This document shows, piece by piece, positions 44,464-55,785 of a DNA stretch of 64,000 bases. The position numbers and the translations under genes are program-made. The notes under the pieces were generated by a model, which did not search any database, had not been told where the DNA came from, and saw only the letters and a program-made list of their open reading frames with translations. The stretch lies in the NCBI GenBank assembly GCA_014843695.1, contig CM026400.1:33808435-33872434 (forward strand), given 5' to 3'. Source of the stretch: Archivesica marissinica (taxonomy: Eukaryota > Mollusca > Bivalvia > Venerida > Vesicomyidae). The first letter of the stretch is position 1. Each line of letters starts with the position of its first letter.

Positions 44464-44696
44464 CTCTTTCAACACCAAGTAACTGACATGGACTGGTCCA
44501 TGATATTCTTAGACCAATAAATGAATAAGAAAATTACATTCGGACCAGTTCATTTATCAAGATGGGTAATTTTGTCTAAATTTAGTAATACTACTTGCAA
44601 AAAGTGCAGATCCTGATGAGACGGCTCGTCATGAGCCGGCTCATCTGGATCTACACTTTTTGTAAGCCTATATAGAGGTCTGTGGTGTTGAAAGGG
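44464..44696 (-). mobile_element. MITE B copy 3 (233 bp)
   Basis: TTAA at 44460-44463 and 44697-44700. CTCTTTCAACACCAAGTAAC to GTGTTGAAAGGG, with the hairpin tip GGCTCGTCATGAGCC. Confidence 0.86.
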
Positions 44697-44789
44697 TTAA
44701 ACTATTGGACTTTCTTTCAAAGCTTGATCATTTTAGTATAAATCATTTGTCAATCTGTCTGTCTACAAATCTTACATGTACATTTATCC

Positions 44790-46300
44790 TTGTACAAGTC
44801 ATAAGTCTATCTTGACCAGTACAAATCGCAAGTCTATCCATGTACAAGTCTATCCTTTTACTAATCGTAAGTCTATCCATGTACAAATCGTAAGTCTATC
44901 TTGGTACAAATCTTAAGTCTATCTTGATACAAATCGTAAGTCTATCTTGGTACAAATCATAAGTCTATCTTGGTACAAATCGTAAGTCTATCTTGGTACA
45001 AATCGTAAGTCTATCTTGATACAAATCTTAAGTCTATCTTGGTACAAATCGTAAGTCTATCTTGGTACAAATTGTAAGTCTATCTTGATACAAATTGTAA
45101 GTGTATCTTGGTACAAATCGTAAGTCTATCTTGGTACAAATTGTAAGTGTATCTTGGTACAAATCATAAGTCTATCTTGGTACAAATTGTAAGTGTATCT
45201 TGGTACAAATCGTAAGTCTATCTTGGTACAAATTGTAAGTGTATCTTGGTACAAATTGTAAGTCTATCTTGGTACAAATTGTAAGTCTATCTTGGTACAA
45301 ATTGTAAGTCTATCTTGGTACAAATTGTAAGTCTATCTTGGTACAAATTGTAAGTCTATCTTGGTACAAATTGTAAGTCTATCTTGGTACAAATTGTAAG
45401 TCTATCTTGGTACAAATTGTAAGTGTATCTTGGTACAAATTGTAAGTGTATCTTGGTACAAATTGTAAGTCTATCTTGGTACAAATCATAAGTCTATCTT
45501 GGTACAAATCGTAAGTCTATCTTGGTACAAATTGTAAGTCTATCTTGGTACAAATCATAAGTCTATCTTGGTACAAATTGTAAGTCTATCTTGGTACAAA
45601 TCGTAAGTCTATCTTGGTACAAATTGTAAGTCTATCTTGGTACAAATTGTAAGTCTATCTTGGTACAAATTGTAAGTCTATCTTGGAGTCCGCCTCCGTG
45701 GTCGAGTGGTTAAGGTCGCTGACTTGTACACCACTGTAACCTATCATCACTGATGGTCACGGGTTCGAGCCCCGCTCAGGCCGTGTCTCATTTATATGAA
45801 AAAGTTGACAGTTTCTTTAACTTTCTTACGGAGGTTGGTGCACCCAAGTACTGGTTAACCGCTGGAGCCTGCCCAGGAAAGGTGTTGTTAGGTAAACTGC
45901 CCGCCGGCGATATAGCCCGAAATGGTGCTGATGCAGGCGTAAAACCCGAAATATAACATAATAATATAAGTCTATCTTGGTACAAATTGTAAGTCTATCT
46001 TGGTACAAATTGTAAGTCTATCTTGGTACAAATTGTAAGTCTATCTTGGTACAAATTGTAAGTGTATCTTGGTACAAATTGTAAGTCTATCTTGGTACAA
46101 ATTGTAAGTCTATCTTGGTACAAATTGTAAGTCTATCTTGGTACAAATTGTAAGTGTATCTTGGTACAAATCGTAAGTCTATCTTGGTACAAATCGTAAG
46201 TCTATCTTGGTACAAATTGTAAGTCTATCCTTGTACAAATCGTAAGTCCTATCCTTGTACAAATCATAAGTATATCCTTGTACAAATCGTAACTCGATCC
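44790..46300. repeat. 23 bp minisatellite, about 53 copies, split by SINE1
   Basis: The unit is AAGTCTATCTTGGTACAAAT plus TGT or CGT/CAT. Flanking units are more diverged (CCATGTACAAGTC, CCTTGTACAAATC) than the centre. SINE1 interrupts it at 45687-45966 without changing the phase. Confidence 0.96.
45687..45966 (+). mobile_element. SINE1 copy inside the 23 bp minisatellite
   Basis: Intact head (GGTCGAGTGGTTAAGGTCGC and GGTTCGAGCCCCGC) and tail AAAACCCGAAATATAACATA. TAAGTCTATCTTGG lies on both sides (45673-45686 and 45967-45980). Removing the SINE plus one of these restores the repeat phase exactly. Confidence 0.9.
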
Positions 46301-46618
46301 GAGATAAAAACAATAACGGAAGAATAATTAGAACTAGGAGCTATTACAATGGAATGTCACCTTTTCTTCCCTCTCTGCCGCATGATGACTCGTTTCTCAG
46401 ATCTCTCCCTAAAACCTAAATCAATGGAACATGTAATTATTGCGTGATTAGCTCCTAAATGTGCACTGATTGGGGAAGAATTAACTGTACCCAACACCAG
46501 TCCAAGGTGTCAAATTCAATCCCAGCCACTCTGTGGCCACAAAATAAACTCACACTTTTTCATGAATTACCAATATAAATACTGGTACTCTATTGCTACA
46601 CTCACTAACCATTCATGT
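46301..46618. other. no recognisable feature
   Basis: Unique-looking sequence. Confidence 0.45.
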
Positions 46619-46757
46619 CAGGGGCGGATCTAGGATTTGTCTAAATGAGTGGGGGGGGGTCTGAAAATGAGCTGGTGTTTTAGTGAAAACATTTCTATTT
46701 TAATGGGAATTAAATATAGATCGAGAGCCGAATGGGGATTTTAGAATGAACCCTGCA
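46619..46757. mobile_element. hAT-like MITE fragment
   Basis: CAGGGGCGGATCTAGGATTT at the left and TAGAATGAACCCTG at the right recall CAGGG-type termini (the right end resembles MITE H). No target duplication is apparent. Confidence 0.5.
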
Positions 46758-46835
46758 TTGGCAACTGTATATTACATGTAAGGGCAATACATGTATATGG
46801 TTTAGTACAGTACAGTATATTTGTAATCAAATGCA

Positions 46836-46905
46836 TAAACCATTGTACATGTGTATAACCATTGTACATGTGTATAACCATTGTACATGTGTATAACCAT
46901 TGTAG
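46836..46905. repeat. 19 bp tandem repeat, 3-4 copies
   Basis: CCATTGTACATGTGTATAA in perfect copies. Confidence 0.9.
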
Positions 46906-47021
46906 TGTATGTGTTCCTACATGTACATTAACGCAGCTCCTGAGCTCTTGTGGTTTTATGTCGCTTCTGTCACATTGACGTTCGCGTCGAAACAAAAGTG
47001 ACATTTTGTTCTTGAAATTGC

Positions 47022-47740
47022 TTATCCCTTTCCTTCATTGAGATTTAGGTTAATATAGTATTATATCTCCATACAAACGACAGCCATTTAGCTATCGTGC
47101 AGTGGATAAGTAGTCGCCATATCTATCCCAACTCCATAGATATTACTGGAACTTCATAGAGATTTAGGTTAATATACTGTTATATATCTCCATACAAACG
47201 ACAGCAATTTAGTTATCATGCAGTGGATAAGTAGTTGCCATATCTATCCCACCTCCATAGATATTACTGGGACTACATAGAGATTTAGGTTAATATACTA
47301 TTATATCTCCATACAAACGACAGCCATTTAGCTATCATGCAGTGGATAAGTAGTCGCCATATCTATCCCACCTCCATAGATATTACTGGGACTTCATAGA
47401 GATTTAGGTTAATATACTGTTATATATCTCCATACAAACGACAGACATTTAGCTATCATGCAGTGGATAAATATTCGCCATATCTATCCCACCTCCATAG
47501 ATATTACTGGGACTACATGAGATTTAGGTTAATATACTATTATATATCCATACAAACGACAGCCATTTAACTATCATGCAGTGGATAAATAGTCGCCATA
47601 TCTATCCCACCTCCATAGATATTACTGGGACTACATGAGATTCTGGCCTTTATTATGAACATTGATTTGGCTACTACATTGTCAATGTATGTCGTATTGG
47701 TAATGGCGTCAAGAGGTGCTTCTATGAGGGAAAGGGTTAA
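47022..47740 (-). mobile_element. MITE C with five tandem core units
   Basis: CCCTTTCCTTCATTGAGATT to CTTCTATGAGGGAAAGGG then TTAA. The cores alternate between an ATACTATTATATC and an ATACTGTTATATATC variant, suggesting expansion by dimers. Confidence 0.85.
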
Positions 47741-47842
47741 TGTATATTTTGAAAAAGACATTGTCAAAACATGGAAATAATAATATAAATTCAGAATTAC
47801 AGTCTGTGACAGTGAGTGTAGAGCGTCAACGAGATTTCTACT

Positions 47843-47985
47843 TTATTACATTAATGCTCAGGATCTATACTGTTTGCTATTCGAATAGTGGAGCTAAAAC
47901 ACTTGGCTGAATAGCAAACAACATAGAGATCCTGATCAGATGCGGTGTTACGTAGTGGCTGATCTGGATCTATGTTGTTTGCAAA
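47843..47985. mobile_element. MITE A-related element fragment
   Basis: CTATACTGTTTGCTATTCGA, TAGTGGAGCTAAAACACTTG, then a hairpin GATCCTGATCAG ... CTGATCTGGATCTATG. Same subfamily as 25548. Confidence 0.7.
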
Positions 47986-48331
47986 TATGAATTTATTTAT
48001 TCAGCAGGCAAAGGGTTGTTCAAACAAAGCGGATACATGCAGAACCCTGACTGTATATAATTGCAACCAGGGAAGTGTATGGATTCCTACACTAGAATGG
48101 ATGTGTATAGAACAGAACAAAGGTCATGTAGTAATTTCAAAAACATTCAGCTGTACAACTTCATATTCTATATAAATCACTACCGCTATACAGCCTTCGG
48201 TATAAATAATATTCATGTGACTGGATTATTAAGCCCAGCTTTACAAAAGGGTGAATTAGTCCAGGGTGTATCAAATAGTTGAGGGCGCTGAAGGGAATTT
48301 TGCCATGAATGTAATATGTATAATTATTATA
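47986..48331. other. no recognisable feature
   Basis: Unique-looking sequence. Confidence 0.45.
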
Positions 48332-48573
48332 TTAACCCTTTCCCCCATACACCTCTTGACACCATTACCAATACGACATTCATTGACAATGTAGTAGCCA
48401 TACCAATGTTCATAATAAAGGCCAGAATCGCCTGTAGTCCCAGTAATATATATGGAGGTGGGATCGATATGGCGAATACTTATCCACTGCATGATAGCTA
48501 AATGGCTGTCGTTTGTATGGAGATATAATAGTATATTAACCTATACATGTACCTCTATGAAGGAGAGTGTTAA
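48332..48573 (+). mobile_element. MITE C, basic form with one core unit
   Basis: TTAA at 48332-48335 and 48570-48573, 242 bp in all. It has the left flank ATTGACAATGTAGTAGCC, one core, and the terminus CTCTATGAAGGAGAG. This is the simplest member and shows the unexpanded structure. Confidence 0.86.
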
Positions 48574-48852
48574 ATCATAATTCTATCATGATTATGTTCA
48601 GTAAATGCCGAAATATAATTACATCATTACTGATCATTATTGATCTATAGGTGAGGATTCTCGGCCTGATCAGGCTTAAATTGCGTGGACATGGTTTGAA
48701 ATAGCTATAGGCCATCGTAAGATGGCATCCTTTTACATATTAATTTAACAAAACTTCATTATAGTGTGTCAATAAAAAATGAAGAATTTATTTTGCATTT
48801 GAAACCGAAATTAAAAGTTAATTGTAGGACAGCAAATCAAGATTAAACAGTT

Positions 48853-49265
48853 AGTGATATCTCCAGACGTAAGCCAGTTAATGAAGTACCATGCAAGCAA
48901 GCGTATGATAATGACCTACAAACTCTTTCTTTTTACGTTTATTTATTGTCGCTACTGGTTGCCCATATGAGTGACGCCTCCTGAAGAGATTAGTCATTTT
49001 AGATTTCTCGAGGATTGTGCAATGATACAGACAGAGACCCATTCCAAAGTCTCCTCTGGTTCTTTTACATGCACAGTGACAAGAGACCTCGTTTTAACGT
49101 CCCATCTGAAAAGACGGTTAATTTTATTAGGTTCAGACCGGGGGATCGAACCTGCGATTCCTGGATTAATTACCAGTCCAACATGTCAACCACTGGACTA
49201 GTGATATCTCCAGAATTAAGCCAATTAATAAAGTACCATGCAAATGTATGACAATGACCTACAAA
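48853..49265. repeat. 65-70 bp direct repeats flanking a SINE4
   Basis: GTGATATCTCCAGACGTAAG through ATGACCTACAAA at 48853-48921 recurs, diverged, at 49201-49265. Confidence 0.8.
48932..49200 (-). mobile_element. SINE4 copy
   Basis: GTTTATTTATTGTCGCTACT tail to the head GTCCAACATGTCAACCACTG, with ACCTGCGATTCCTGGATTA. A TTAAT insertion lies in the anticodon-type stem. Confidence 0.83.
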
Positions 49266-49413
49266 TAGTAGCATGCATGAAAAATATATATACTATAATA
49301 TTATATATATACATGTAGGATATACATTGCATGGTGGAACGGCACTTAAAACAAGGTCGTGACGTCATACATTTGTACTTGCATTTCATTAATATTGGAC
49401 TTGTTTCAAAAGG

Positions 49414-49709
49414 TGTGTGTGTGTTTTACGTTTATTTATCGTCGCTACTGGTTGCCCATATGAGCGACGCCTCCTGGAGAGATTAGTCATTTTAGATTTT
49501 TGGAGGATAGTGCAATGATACAGACAGAGACCCATACCAGAGTCTCCCCTGGTTCTTTTACGTGCACGGTGTACAGCACCGACACGAGACCTCGGTCTAA
49601 AGTCCCATCTGAAAGACTGTTAATTTTATTAGGGTCAGACAGGGGATCGAACCTGCGATCCCTGGATTACCAGTCCAGCGTGTTACCACTGGACTACAGA
49701 TCCGTCTGT
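49414..49709 (-). mobile_element. SINE4, full length, with 11-12 bp target-site duplication
   Basis: GTTTCAAAAGG at 49403-49413 and 49710-49720. Tail with TGTGTGTGTGTTTTACG, body, complemented box B GATCGAACCTGCGATCCC, and head end ACAGATCCGTCTG. This copy defines the family ends. Confidence 0.92.
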
Positions 49710-49857
49710 GTTTCAAAAGGCCAGAGTATTATAAAAGTAATGTAATGTGTTTGTTTATTAAAGTGTCACCCCTATTTAAAGGGCCAGCCATTTCTGACTT
49801 ATGAGACACTTTTATCTTATGAACATCAGTACTTCCCGAATCCTATGCTTGTATCAT

Positions 49858-50012
49858 TGTATGCCAGGCGCCAGGCTGGTAGGCAATCGGTAACCATTAT
49901 TTAACTAGCGGCTCACCAACCGGCCATATCAGAACGAACCCCTGACGAAATTCGAACCTTCGACCTCCAGCTGCGTAGGCAGACGCCTTAACCACTAGGC
50001 CACGGAGACGGA
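49858..50012 (-). mobile_element. SINE6, tRNA-derived
   Basis: On the minus strand it starts CCGTCTCCGTGGCCTAGTGG (box A TGGCCTAGTGGTTAAGGCG) with box B AAGGTTCGAATTTCG. The acceptor stem does not pair, so it is not a tRNA gene. The only copy seen. Confidence 0.7.
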
Positions 50013-50180
50013 TATTAAATTAAATATTACGCGTAAATGTACAAAATTAGCAATTTTAATTAGTAGGATCTTGTTATACAAGCTTGTGTTTTAAATAAGA
50101 TATAAGCCTCAATTGATATTGGTACTGTCTTCGGCACATAGTTCAATATTTTACATATTGGATCGTTTTCAGCTTATATC

Positions 50181-50869
50181 CTAAATACTTAAAGTATTTT
50201 AAATGCCGCTGCTTGAAGTTATGCGGTTTTTTTCTTTCACAGTTGAAACATAATTTACTATCATTCATATGCAAATTTATCCTAGTGTTAACATTAGTAC
50301 ATGTACCATTTACAGAGTTATTGGTGAATTTGTTGAAAAATACACATAAAGGGAGGTAATTTACAAATGGTAATTTCACAAAAATAATCACAATATCTAA
50401 TCATCAGCTTACAATATATTGGTGTGCAGCACATTCTAAATAAATGCAAACTGGGGCTTTAATGTGGTGTTAATAACAAAACGGGGCTTTAATGTGGTGT
50501 TAATAACAATTATTGTAAATTAACTCAACTCTTGTCAGGAGTGTACACATATTGTGTATTACTTTTCATTTCTTTTAAGTAACATCACACTGGAGAATTT
50601 AGTCACACTATAGTATTCATATAAAGAATGCTACGTCCTGAAATATTTAATTAATTTTTTTTTAATTCACATTTCTAATTCATTTGTCATTTCACCATAT
50701 ATTATAATATATTTCATATTATGTCCTATAAAGTGGTACGCTTAGCCTGGTATGCCTAGTCCGGTACGCTTGGCCCAGTAAGCTAGTGCAGTGCTCCGAT
50801 ATTCGTCAACAACATGGCTTTAATTTGAGAAAATGTTCTCTTCCTGAACACTCACTTCTTCATATGTAC
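50181..50869. other. no recognisable feature apart from a short duplication
   Basis: GGGGCTTTAATGTGGTGTTA (27 bp unit) occurs twice near 50453-50508. Otherwise AT-rich, no gene supported. Confidence 0.5.
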
Positions 50870-51250
50870 CACAAATTCTAACTTATAAATTGTGTACAGA
50901 GCTATCAACTATGACAAATTCTAACTTATAAATTGTGTACAGAGCTATCAGCTATGACAAATTCTAACTTATAAATTGTGTACAGAGCTATCAACTATGA
51001 CAAATTCTAACTTATAAATTGTGTACAGAGCTATCAGCTATGACAAATTCTAACTTATAAATTGTGTACATAGCTATCACCTATGACAAATTCTAACTTA
51101 TAAATTGTGTACAGAGCTATCACCTATGACAAATTCTAACTTATAAATTGTGTACACAGCTATCACCTATGACAAATTCTAACTTATAAATTGTGTACAC
51201 AGCTATCATCTATGACAATGTGTGTATAAATTCACAATTAATAAATTGTG
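50870..51250. repeat. 43 bp minisatellite, 8 copies
   Basis: The unit is GACAAATTCTAACTTATAAA, TTGTGTACAGAGCTATCAAC, TAT. Variants at ACAGAG/ACACAG and CAAC/CACC/CAGC. Confidence 0.95.
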
Positions 51251-51290
51251 TGCAGAGCTAAATTATTAATATGAAGATTTATTTTAAACT

Positions 51291-51607
51291 CAGTACCGTA
51301 GCCAGAGGCAAATTTCAACCGAGGAAATCTAGGGGGTCCTAGGGCATGTTCAGTTCCCCCTTAAAATTGTTGGGGTATAGAAGCGTCCTGCGTTTTCAGA
51401 TTTAATGAGTTCCTGCGTTTTCTGATTTAATGAGATTAGACGTATAATTATGTACTGACCTTTCAGCTCTCTAGCAGTCAACATTTTATACAGCAAAGGG
51501 ATCATTTTTGCATTTTATTTAATTAATTTTTCATATTTATTTTTTTGGCTTTGGATATTTTAACTGAGGCAGCTGCCTCGGTGTGCCTCAGTGTGGCTAT
51601 GGTACTG
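51291..51607. mobile_element. element L, hAT-like MITE with 5 bp duplication
   Basis: CAGTACCGTAGCCAGAGGCA and GTGTGGCTATGGTACTG are inverted. AAACT flanks at 51286-51290 and 51608-51612. The start is typical of hAT-derived MITEs of invertebrates. An inner duplication TCCTGCGTTTTCAGATTTAA and a GAGGCAGCTGCCTC palindrome are present. Confidence 0.82.
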
Positions 51608-51612
51608 AAACT

Positions 51613-52605
51613 TCTAATCTAAGATATTCCAAATAGTCATAAACTATTTTTTATTGAAATTGTTACTAATGAAAAGTTCACCGGTCAACGTTAACTCAAC
51701 ACTATTTTACTCTCTACTTTTATTCTGCTGAACAATAAATTTTCTAATAATGGCTGGCAGGTCATTTATATCCACTGTTATAGTACAACATTAAAATCAA
51801 ATATGCCGTGCTATGATATTTCAAAAAAAAAAACTTTTCCAGAAAACCAATCATACACCATTTTACACCAATTTACGGTAATGGAATCTTTACCTTTTGA
51901 TAGTGTGATGCTAATTAACAGAGTTAGAAGATAAATCCAAAAGTGATGCTTCATCACGACCGATCGCTATAATTCCGTTCTCACAACAACATTCATAATG
52001 TCATGGTAAATCCTGAGTCATGAAGGTTAAATCCGTCAATCTTTTACTTCCATCAAAATTCACTACGCTCTGCAATATATCGAACTTATTATTAACTTTT
52101 TACTCGTGCCAGATAACACTGATACACCGTAAATTGGTACATATATATTCCTCCGCCTAATACAAATATTAATACTTTTCTAAGTTTTTCTTTTGCAATA
52201 AAATATCACTAAAATGTGTTTGCTGTTTACAGTTAATCGAAATATTGAAAATAACGTGTATATACTGCTATTAATGCATTATACGCACTAATGTTAAGTT
52301 GTAATTCGAACGCACTACATCTTATTCCTATAGTTGGCAGCTGAATGCGTTATGCGGTTTTGATAAATCACTGTACTTGAATGATAACGCGCGCATGTTA
52401 AGGATGTGGTTCCCGGTGAGTTCATTGATACGCAGGTTTCTGCAAAAAAATGGTTGATTACTGGGTGTACATTGTCGGAGGCAGTGGTTAAATGGTTGCA
52501 TGCTAGCGGTGGAAATAGCAATGAAACATGGAATTTCATCAGAATTGTTAAATTCCATAACATATTTCCAAAGCTGTCATTTACAGATAAGCAAAATACA
52601 TGTAT
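51613..52605. other. no recognisable feature
   Basis: Nearly 1 kb of AT-rich unique-looking sequence. Short frames have no motif. Confidence 0.5.
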
Positions 52606-52672
52606 GAATTATCGTCTGCTACAATTATTTGAACTATTTATATTCTTTATTTTACCCAGCATGCAGAGATAA
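52606..52672. mobile_element. element E right-end fragment
   Basis: CGTCTGCTACAATTATTTGA and TTTACCCAGCATGCAGAG match 20345-20410. Confidence 0.6.
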
Positions 52673-52909
52673 AAATCGAATTACGTTGGAAGGTTACAAG
52701 AACTACATACTAAGGTTAATACAGACTGACAGGCGATACATTATATTCCCAATTTCTCCATTTGAAAATCTTACTTATTTTTCAACATTTTCGTCAACAT
52801 GGATATTCCTATCTTTCATACTTTCCTCCTACTCCCCCACCCCCAGAAATTCTTCCTGATTCCCTCCTTATTGTTTGTGACAGGCCACTTGTCAGGCTGT
52901 TAATACAAG

Positions 52910-53171
52910 CTGTGTGTGTGTTTTACGTTTTATGTATCGTCGCTACCGGTTGCCCATATGAGCGACGCCTCCTGAAGAGATTAGTTATTTTAGATTTTGG
53001 AGGACAGTGCATGATACAGACAGAAACCCATTCCAGAGTCTCCTCTGGTTCTTTTACGTGCACGGTGTAACGAATGCACCGACACGAGACCTCGGTTTAA
53101 CGTCCCATCTGAAAGACTGTTAATTGTATTAGGGTCAGACGGGGGGGTCGAACCTGTGATCCCTGGATTAC
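52910..53171 (-). mobile_element. SINE4 copy, head truncated
   Basis: TTTTACGTTTTATGTATCGT tail to ACCTGTGATCCCTGGATTAC. The remainder of the head is replaced. Confidence 0.82.
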
Positions 53172-53682
53172 TTAATACAAGAAGATAATACCCACGCGTT
53201 TATATGGTGTGATGAGGAATCAAACACATGACCTCTGAATTCGCGATCCAACGTGTTAACTGTACGCCACAGCTCTAAATACATAATTAAATGCTGGCTG
53301 AATGGAGATATGCTTCCATATCATCTCGTTTACTGTGTAATCTGTACATCATTTGGAAATCAAATATGTTTAAACTAAATTTATGTAATTTGCACAACAA
53401 TGGTGTATAAAGTGTATTCCTTACTGACTGTTTGTTTTCCTTGACGCGTAATGTTTAGTGGCAAAGCAAAGGTGATTATTTTGAAAAAAGAGACACAAAA
53501 TAAATAAACAATGACACCCGCCCCAAGGATGGCTCGCCACGTGTGATTGACTGTATAAGTAATGATTCACCGAAATAAAAACAGTTGCCAAATTACAACA
53601 ACATTACAAGGTCCCAGATTTCTGAAGCATAAATAATTTCTGAAATCGTACTATTTGTTTTATATTAAATCAAATTTGTATG
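53172..53682. other. weak tRNA-like stretch, otherwise nothing
   Basis: 53205-53276 on the minus strand (TGGCGTACAGTTAACACG and TGTGTTTGATTCCTC) looks like a worn SINE head next to the truncated SINE4. The rest is unremarkable. Confidence 0.45.
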
Positions 53683-53905
53683 TATGTATGTATGTTCCTT
53701 TAATGTCAAACCCCTCGCGGGGACTTAGACATGTTTTCCTGGGCAGGCTTAGCCGACCTACGCGATTAACCAGTACTAAGCGATGTAGGCCTATGTGAGG
53801 TGCCTTGCTCAATGACACTACATACGTGGCCTGACTGAGTATCGAACCCGGGACCGTTTGATTCCAAATCCGACGCTCTACCACTGGACCACGGACGCCA
53901 CACAA
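53683..53905 (-). mobile_element. SINE5, full-length tRNA-derived SINE
   Basis: On the minus strand it has a head with GTCCAGTGGTAGAGCGTCGG (box A) and CGGTCCCGGGTTCGATACTC (box B), then a GAGCAAGGCACCTCAC centre, a domain CTTAGTACTGGTTAATCGCG / GCCTGCCCAGGAAAAC shared with SINE1, and a 3' end CCGCGAGGGGTTTGACATTA followed by a CATA-type simple tail. Confidence 0.82.
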
Positions 53906-54009
53906 TTTCAAGTTGAAGGTCAGTGGAAAGCATGAAATAATTTTTTTTAGAAATATGTTATTAACGGGTTTTGTTCTCATGTGATAATTTGTCCATTTAG
54001 TTGTTGTTG

Positions 54010-54489
54010 TTGAATTAAGTTTATTTACCGTCGCCCTCTGGTTAATCGGGACGACACCTCCAGAAGTGCATTATGGTGGGTTACTGCCCCTGAATACCCA
54101 CTAGATAGTGCAAGATACAGAATTTCCAATGAGAGACACCGGTGGGTTACTGCCCCTGAATACTCACTAAATGTAGATAGGTCCTATTAAGTGTTTTCCT
54201 CAGTTTCCATCTGTTTTATCGTTGTTTCCTTTGCACAACATGCTAGCAATTTTATTCCACTACTGCCAAGGGAGGTAATAGGCCTACACCATTAGAGATG
54301 TCTCTCATTCCAAAAAATTATTTTACATACCCAGTGGATAGCACCGATACACGAGACCTTGGCTCATAGTCCCATCTGAAGGACTGAAACATTAATATTA
54401 TTACAGTCAGAAGAACATGTGATCCCTGGATTCTCAGTCCTTGTACATACCCGGTGTATAGCATCAATACATGATACCGTAGTTTATTA
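54010..54489 (-). mobile_element. SINE7, a SINE4 relative (left part)
   Basis: TTTACCGTCGCCCTCTGGTT, GACGACACCTCCAGAAG, CACGAGACCTTGGCTCATAG and ATCCCTGGATTCTCAGTCC follow the SINE4 order with much divergence. A GGTGGGTTACTGCCCCTGAA unit occurs twice. A second partial copy starts at about 54443 and is broken by element I. Confidence 0.65.
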
Positions 54490-55085
54490 TAGAGTGGTGG
54501 AGCCTATGCTCGGCGTAAATCCTACATAGCATGGCCTATAAAAAAAAGTTAAATGTACTTGCCGTATATTATTATTTTCTTAAGTCGTGAACACACAGCT
54601 TCATTACTTAACCATGCGCCTAAATACAGCTATCGCAACGACACCTGTTTCCATGGGGAACTAGATACTTTAGGGCACATATGCACGGCGTACATGAAAT
54701 GTTTTATTTATGCATGGGTAAATGTTGAATATATTATTTTGACTTAGTAACATTAATAACTAACAATATTACAACTCATAAGAAACTTTTTTTCTGGTTA
54801 TTTGTACATTTTTTTCCAATCCGGATAGCCACCTGAAATGCTCATAAACCGCACATTTCGGTGGAAAAAAAATTCCCGACAAGTTGTCTGTTTATATTCG
54901 GCTACTGAACCAGTCAGGTGACAGTTGCATTAGGCTACCGGTACGCACAACGGAATGCTATTGAACCATGCTTCACCTCTGTCAACGAAAATAGGTTAGA
55001 ACTATTTAAATATTTTAAATACTGATCTAAATGGGAAAAATACGCCGAGCATAGGAATACGCCGAGCATAGGTTCCACCACTCTA
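54490..55085. mobile_element. element I, TA-flanked DNA transposon remnant
   Basis: TAGAGTGGTGGAGCCTATGC and GCATAGGTTCCACCACTCTA, with CGGCGTA extension, form 28 bp inverted ends with one mismatch. A second copy of the inner end lies at 55040-55058. 596 bp, no transposase domain in the 64-residue frame inside. Confidence 0.75.
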
Positions 55086-55145
55086 ATATCGAACCTGCGA
55101 TCCCAGGATGCTCAGTACAACGTGTGGACCACTGAACCACTGACC
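55086..55145 (-). mobile_element. SINE7 head, right part after element I
   Basis: ATCGAACCTGCGATCCCAGG and GTGTGGACCACTGAACCAC are the complemented box B and box A of a SINE4/7-type head, continuing the copy interrupted at 54489. Confidence 0.65.
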
Positions 55146-55264
55146 AATTCGCTCACTGAGCATTATAATAATGTCGTTAGTATAGTTTAGTTTTTAGTTT
55201 AGTTCAAATATATTTTATTACTTTCAAATAACATACATATACACAAAATGCACAGTAGTTATAC

Positions 55265-55413
55265 CACAGGAACTTGAAATTGTATCCATAAGCCACCAAA
55301 TGTCTCGTACCTCTATCCTAGGACACCCCCTCTACTTTTTTATAATATATGGGGTCCTAGGATAGAGGTACACGACCTTTGGTGGCTTATGGATACAATT
55401 TCAAGTTCCTGTG
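55265..55413. repeat. 149 bp near-perfect foldback
   Basis: The arms start CACAGGAACTTGAAATTGTA. The first 36 bases pair perfectly, then about 22 more pair with two or three mismatches through ACCTCTATCCTAGGA. The loop is about 30 bp. It could be a tiny MITE or a hairpin-RNA source. Confidence 0.85.
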
Positions 55414-55501
55414 AGTATACAATAAATGAAATGTAACGAATATTATATGAATGCAAATGTTATAAGTTATAAGAAGCAACTTGGTTGGGTCACAAGTTAA
55501 A

Positions 55502-55785
55502 CAGACGGATCTGTAGTCCAGTGGTAACACGCTGGCCTGGTAATCCAGGGATCGCAGGTTCGATCCCCTGCCTGACCATAATAAAATTAACAGTCTTTCA
55601 CTTGTGGCTTTAAACCAAGGTCTTGTGTCGGCGCTGTACACCGTGCACGTAAAAGAAACAGAGGAGACTCTGGAATGGGTTTCTATCTGTAGCATTACAC
55701 TATCCTCCAACATTCTAAAATGACTAATCTCTTCAGGAGGCGTCGCTCATCTGGGCAGCGATGATAAATAAACGCAAAACACACA
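55502..55785 (+). mobile_element. SINE4 copy, full length
   Basis: GACGGATCTGTAGTCCAGTG head (one base lost in box A), box B AGGTTCGATCCC, ending CAGCGATGATAAATAAACGC. Confidence 0.86.

Larger units (their letters stand above)
49366..50180 (+). repeat. element J copy 2, interrupted by two SINEs
   Basis: TGACGTCATACATTTGTACT and AATATTGGAC at the left, AGCAATTTTAATTAGTAGGA and AGATATAAGCCTCAA at the right, match the contiguous 30057-30330. Confidence 0.7.
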
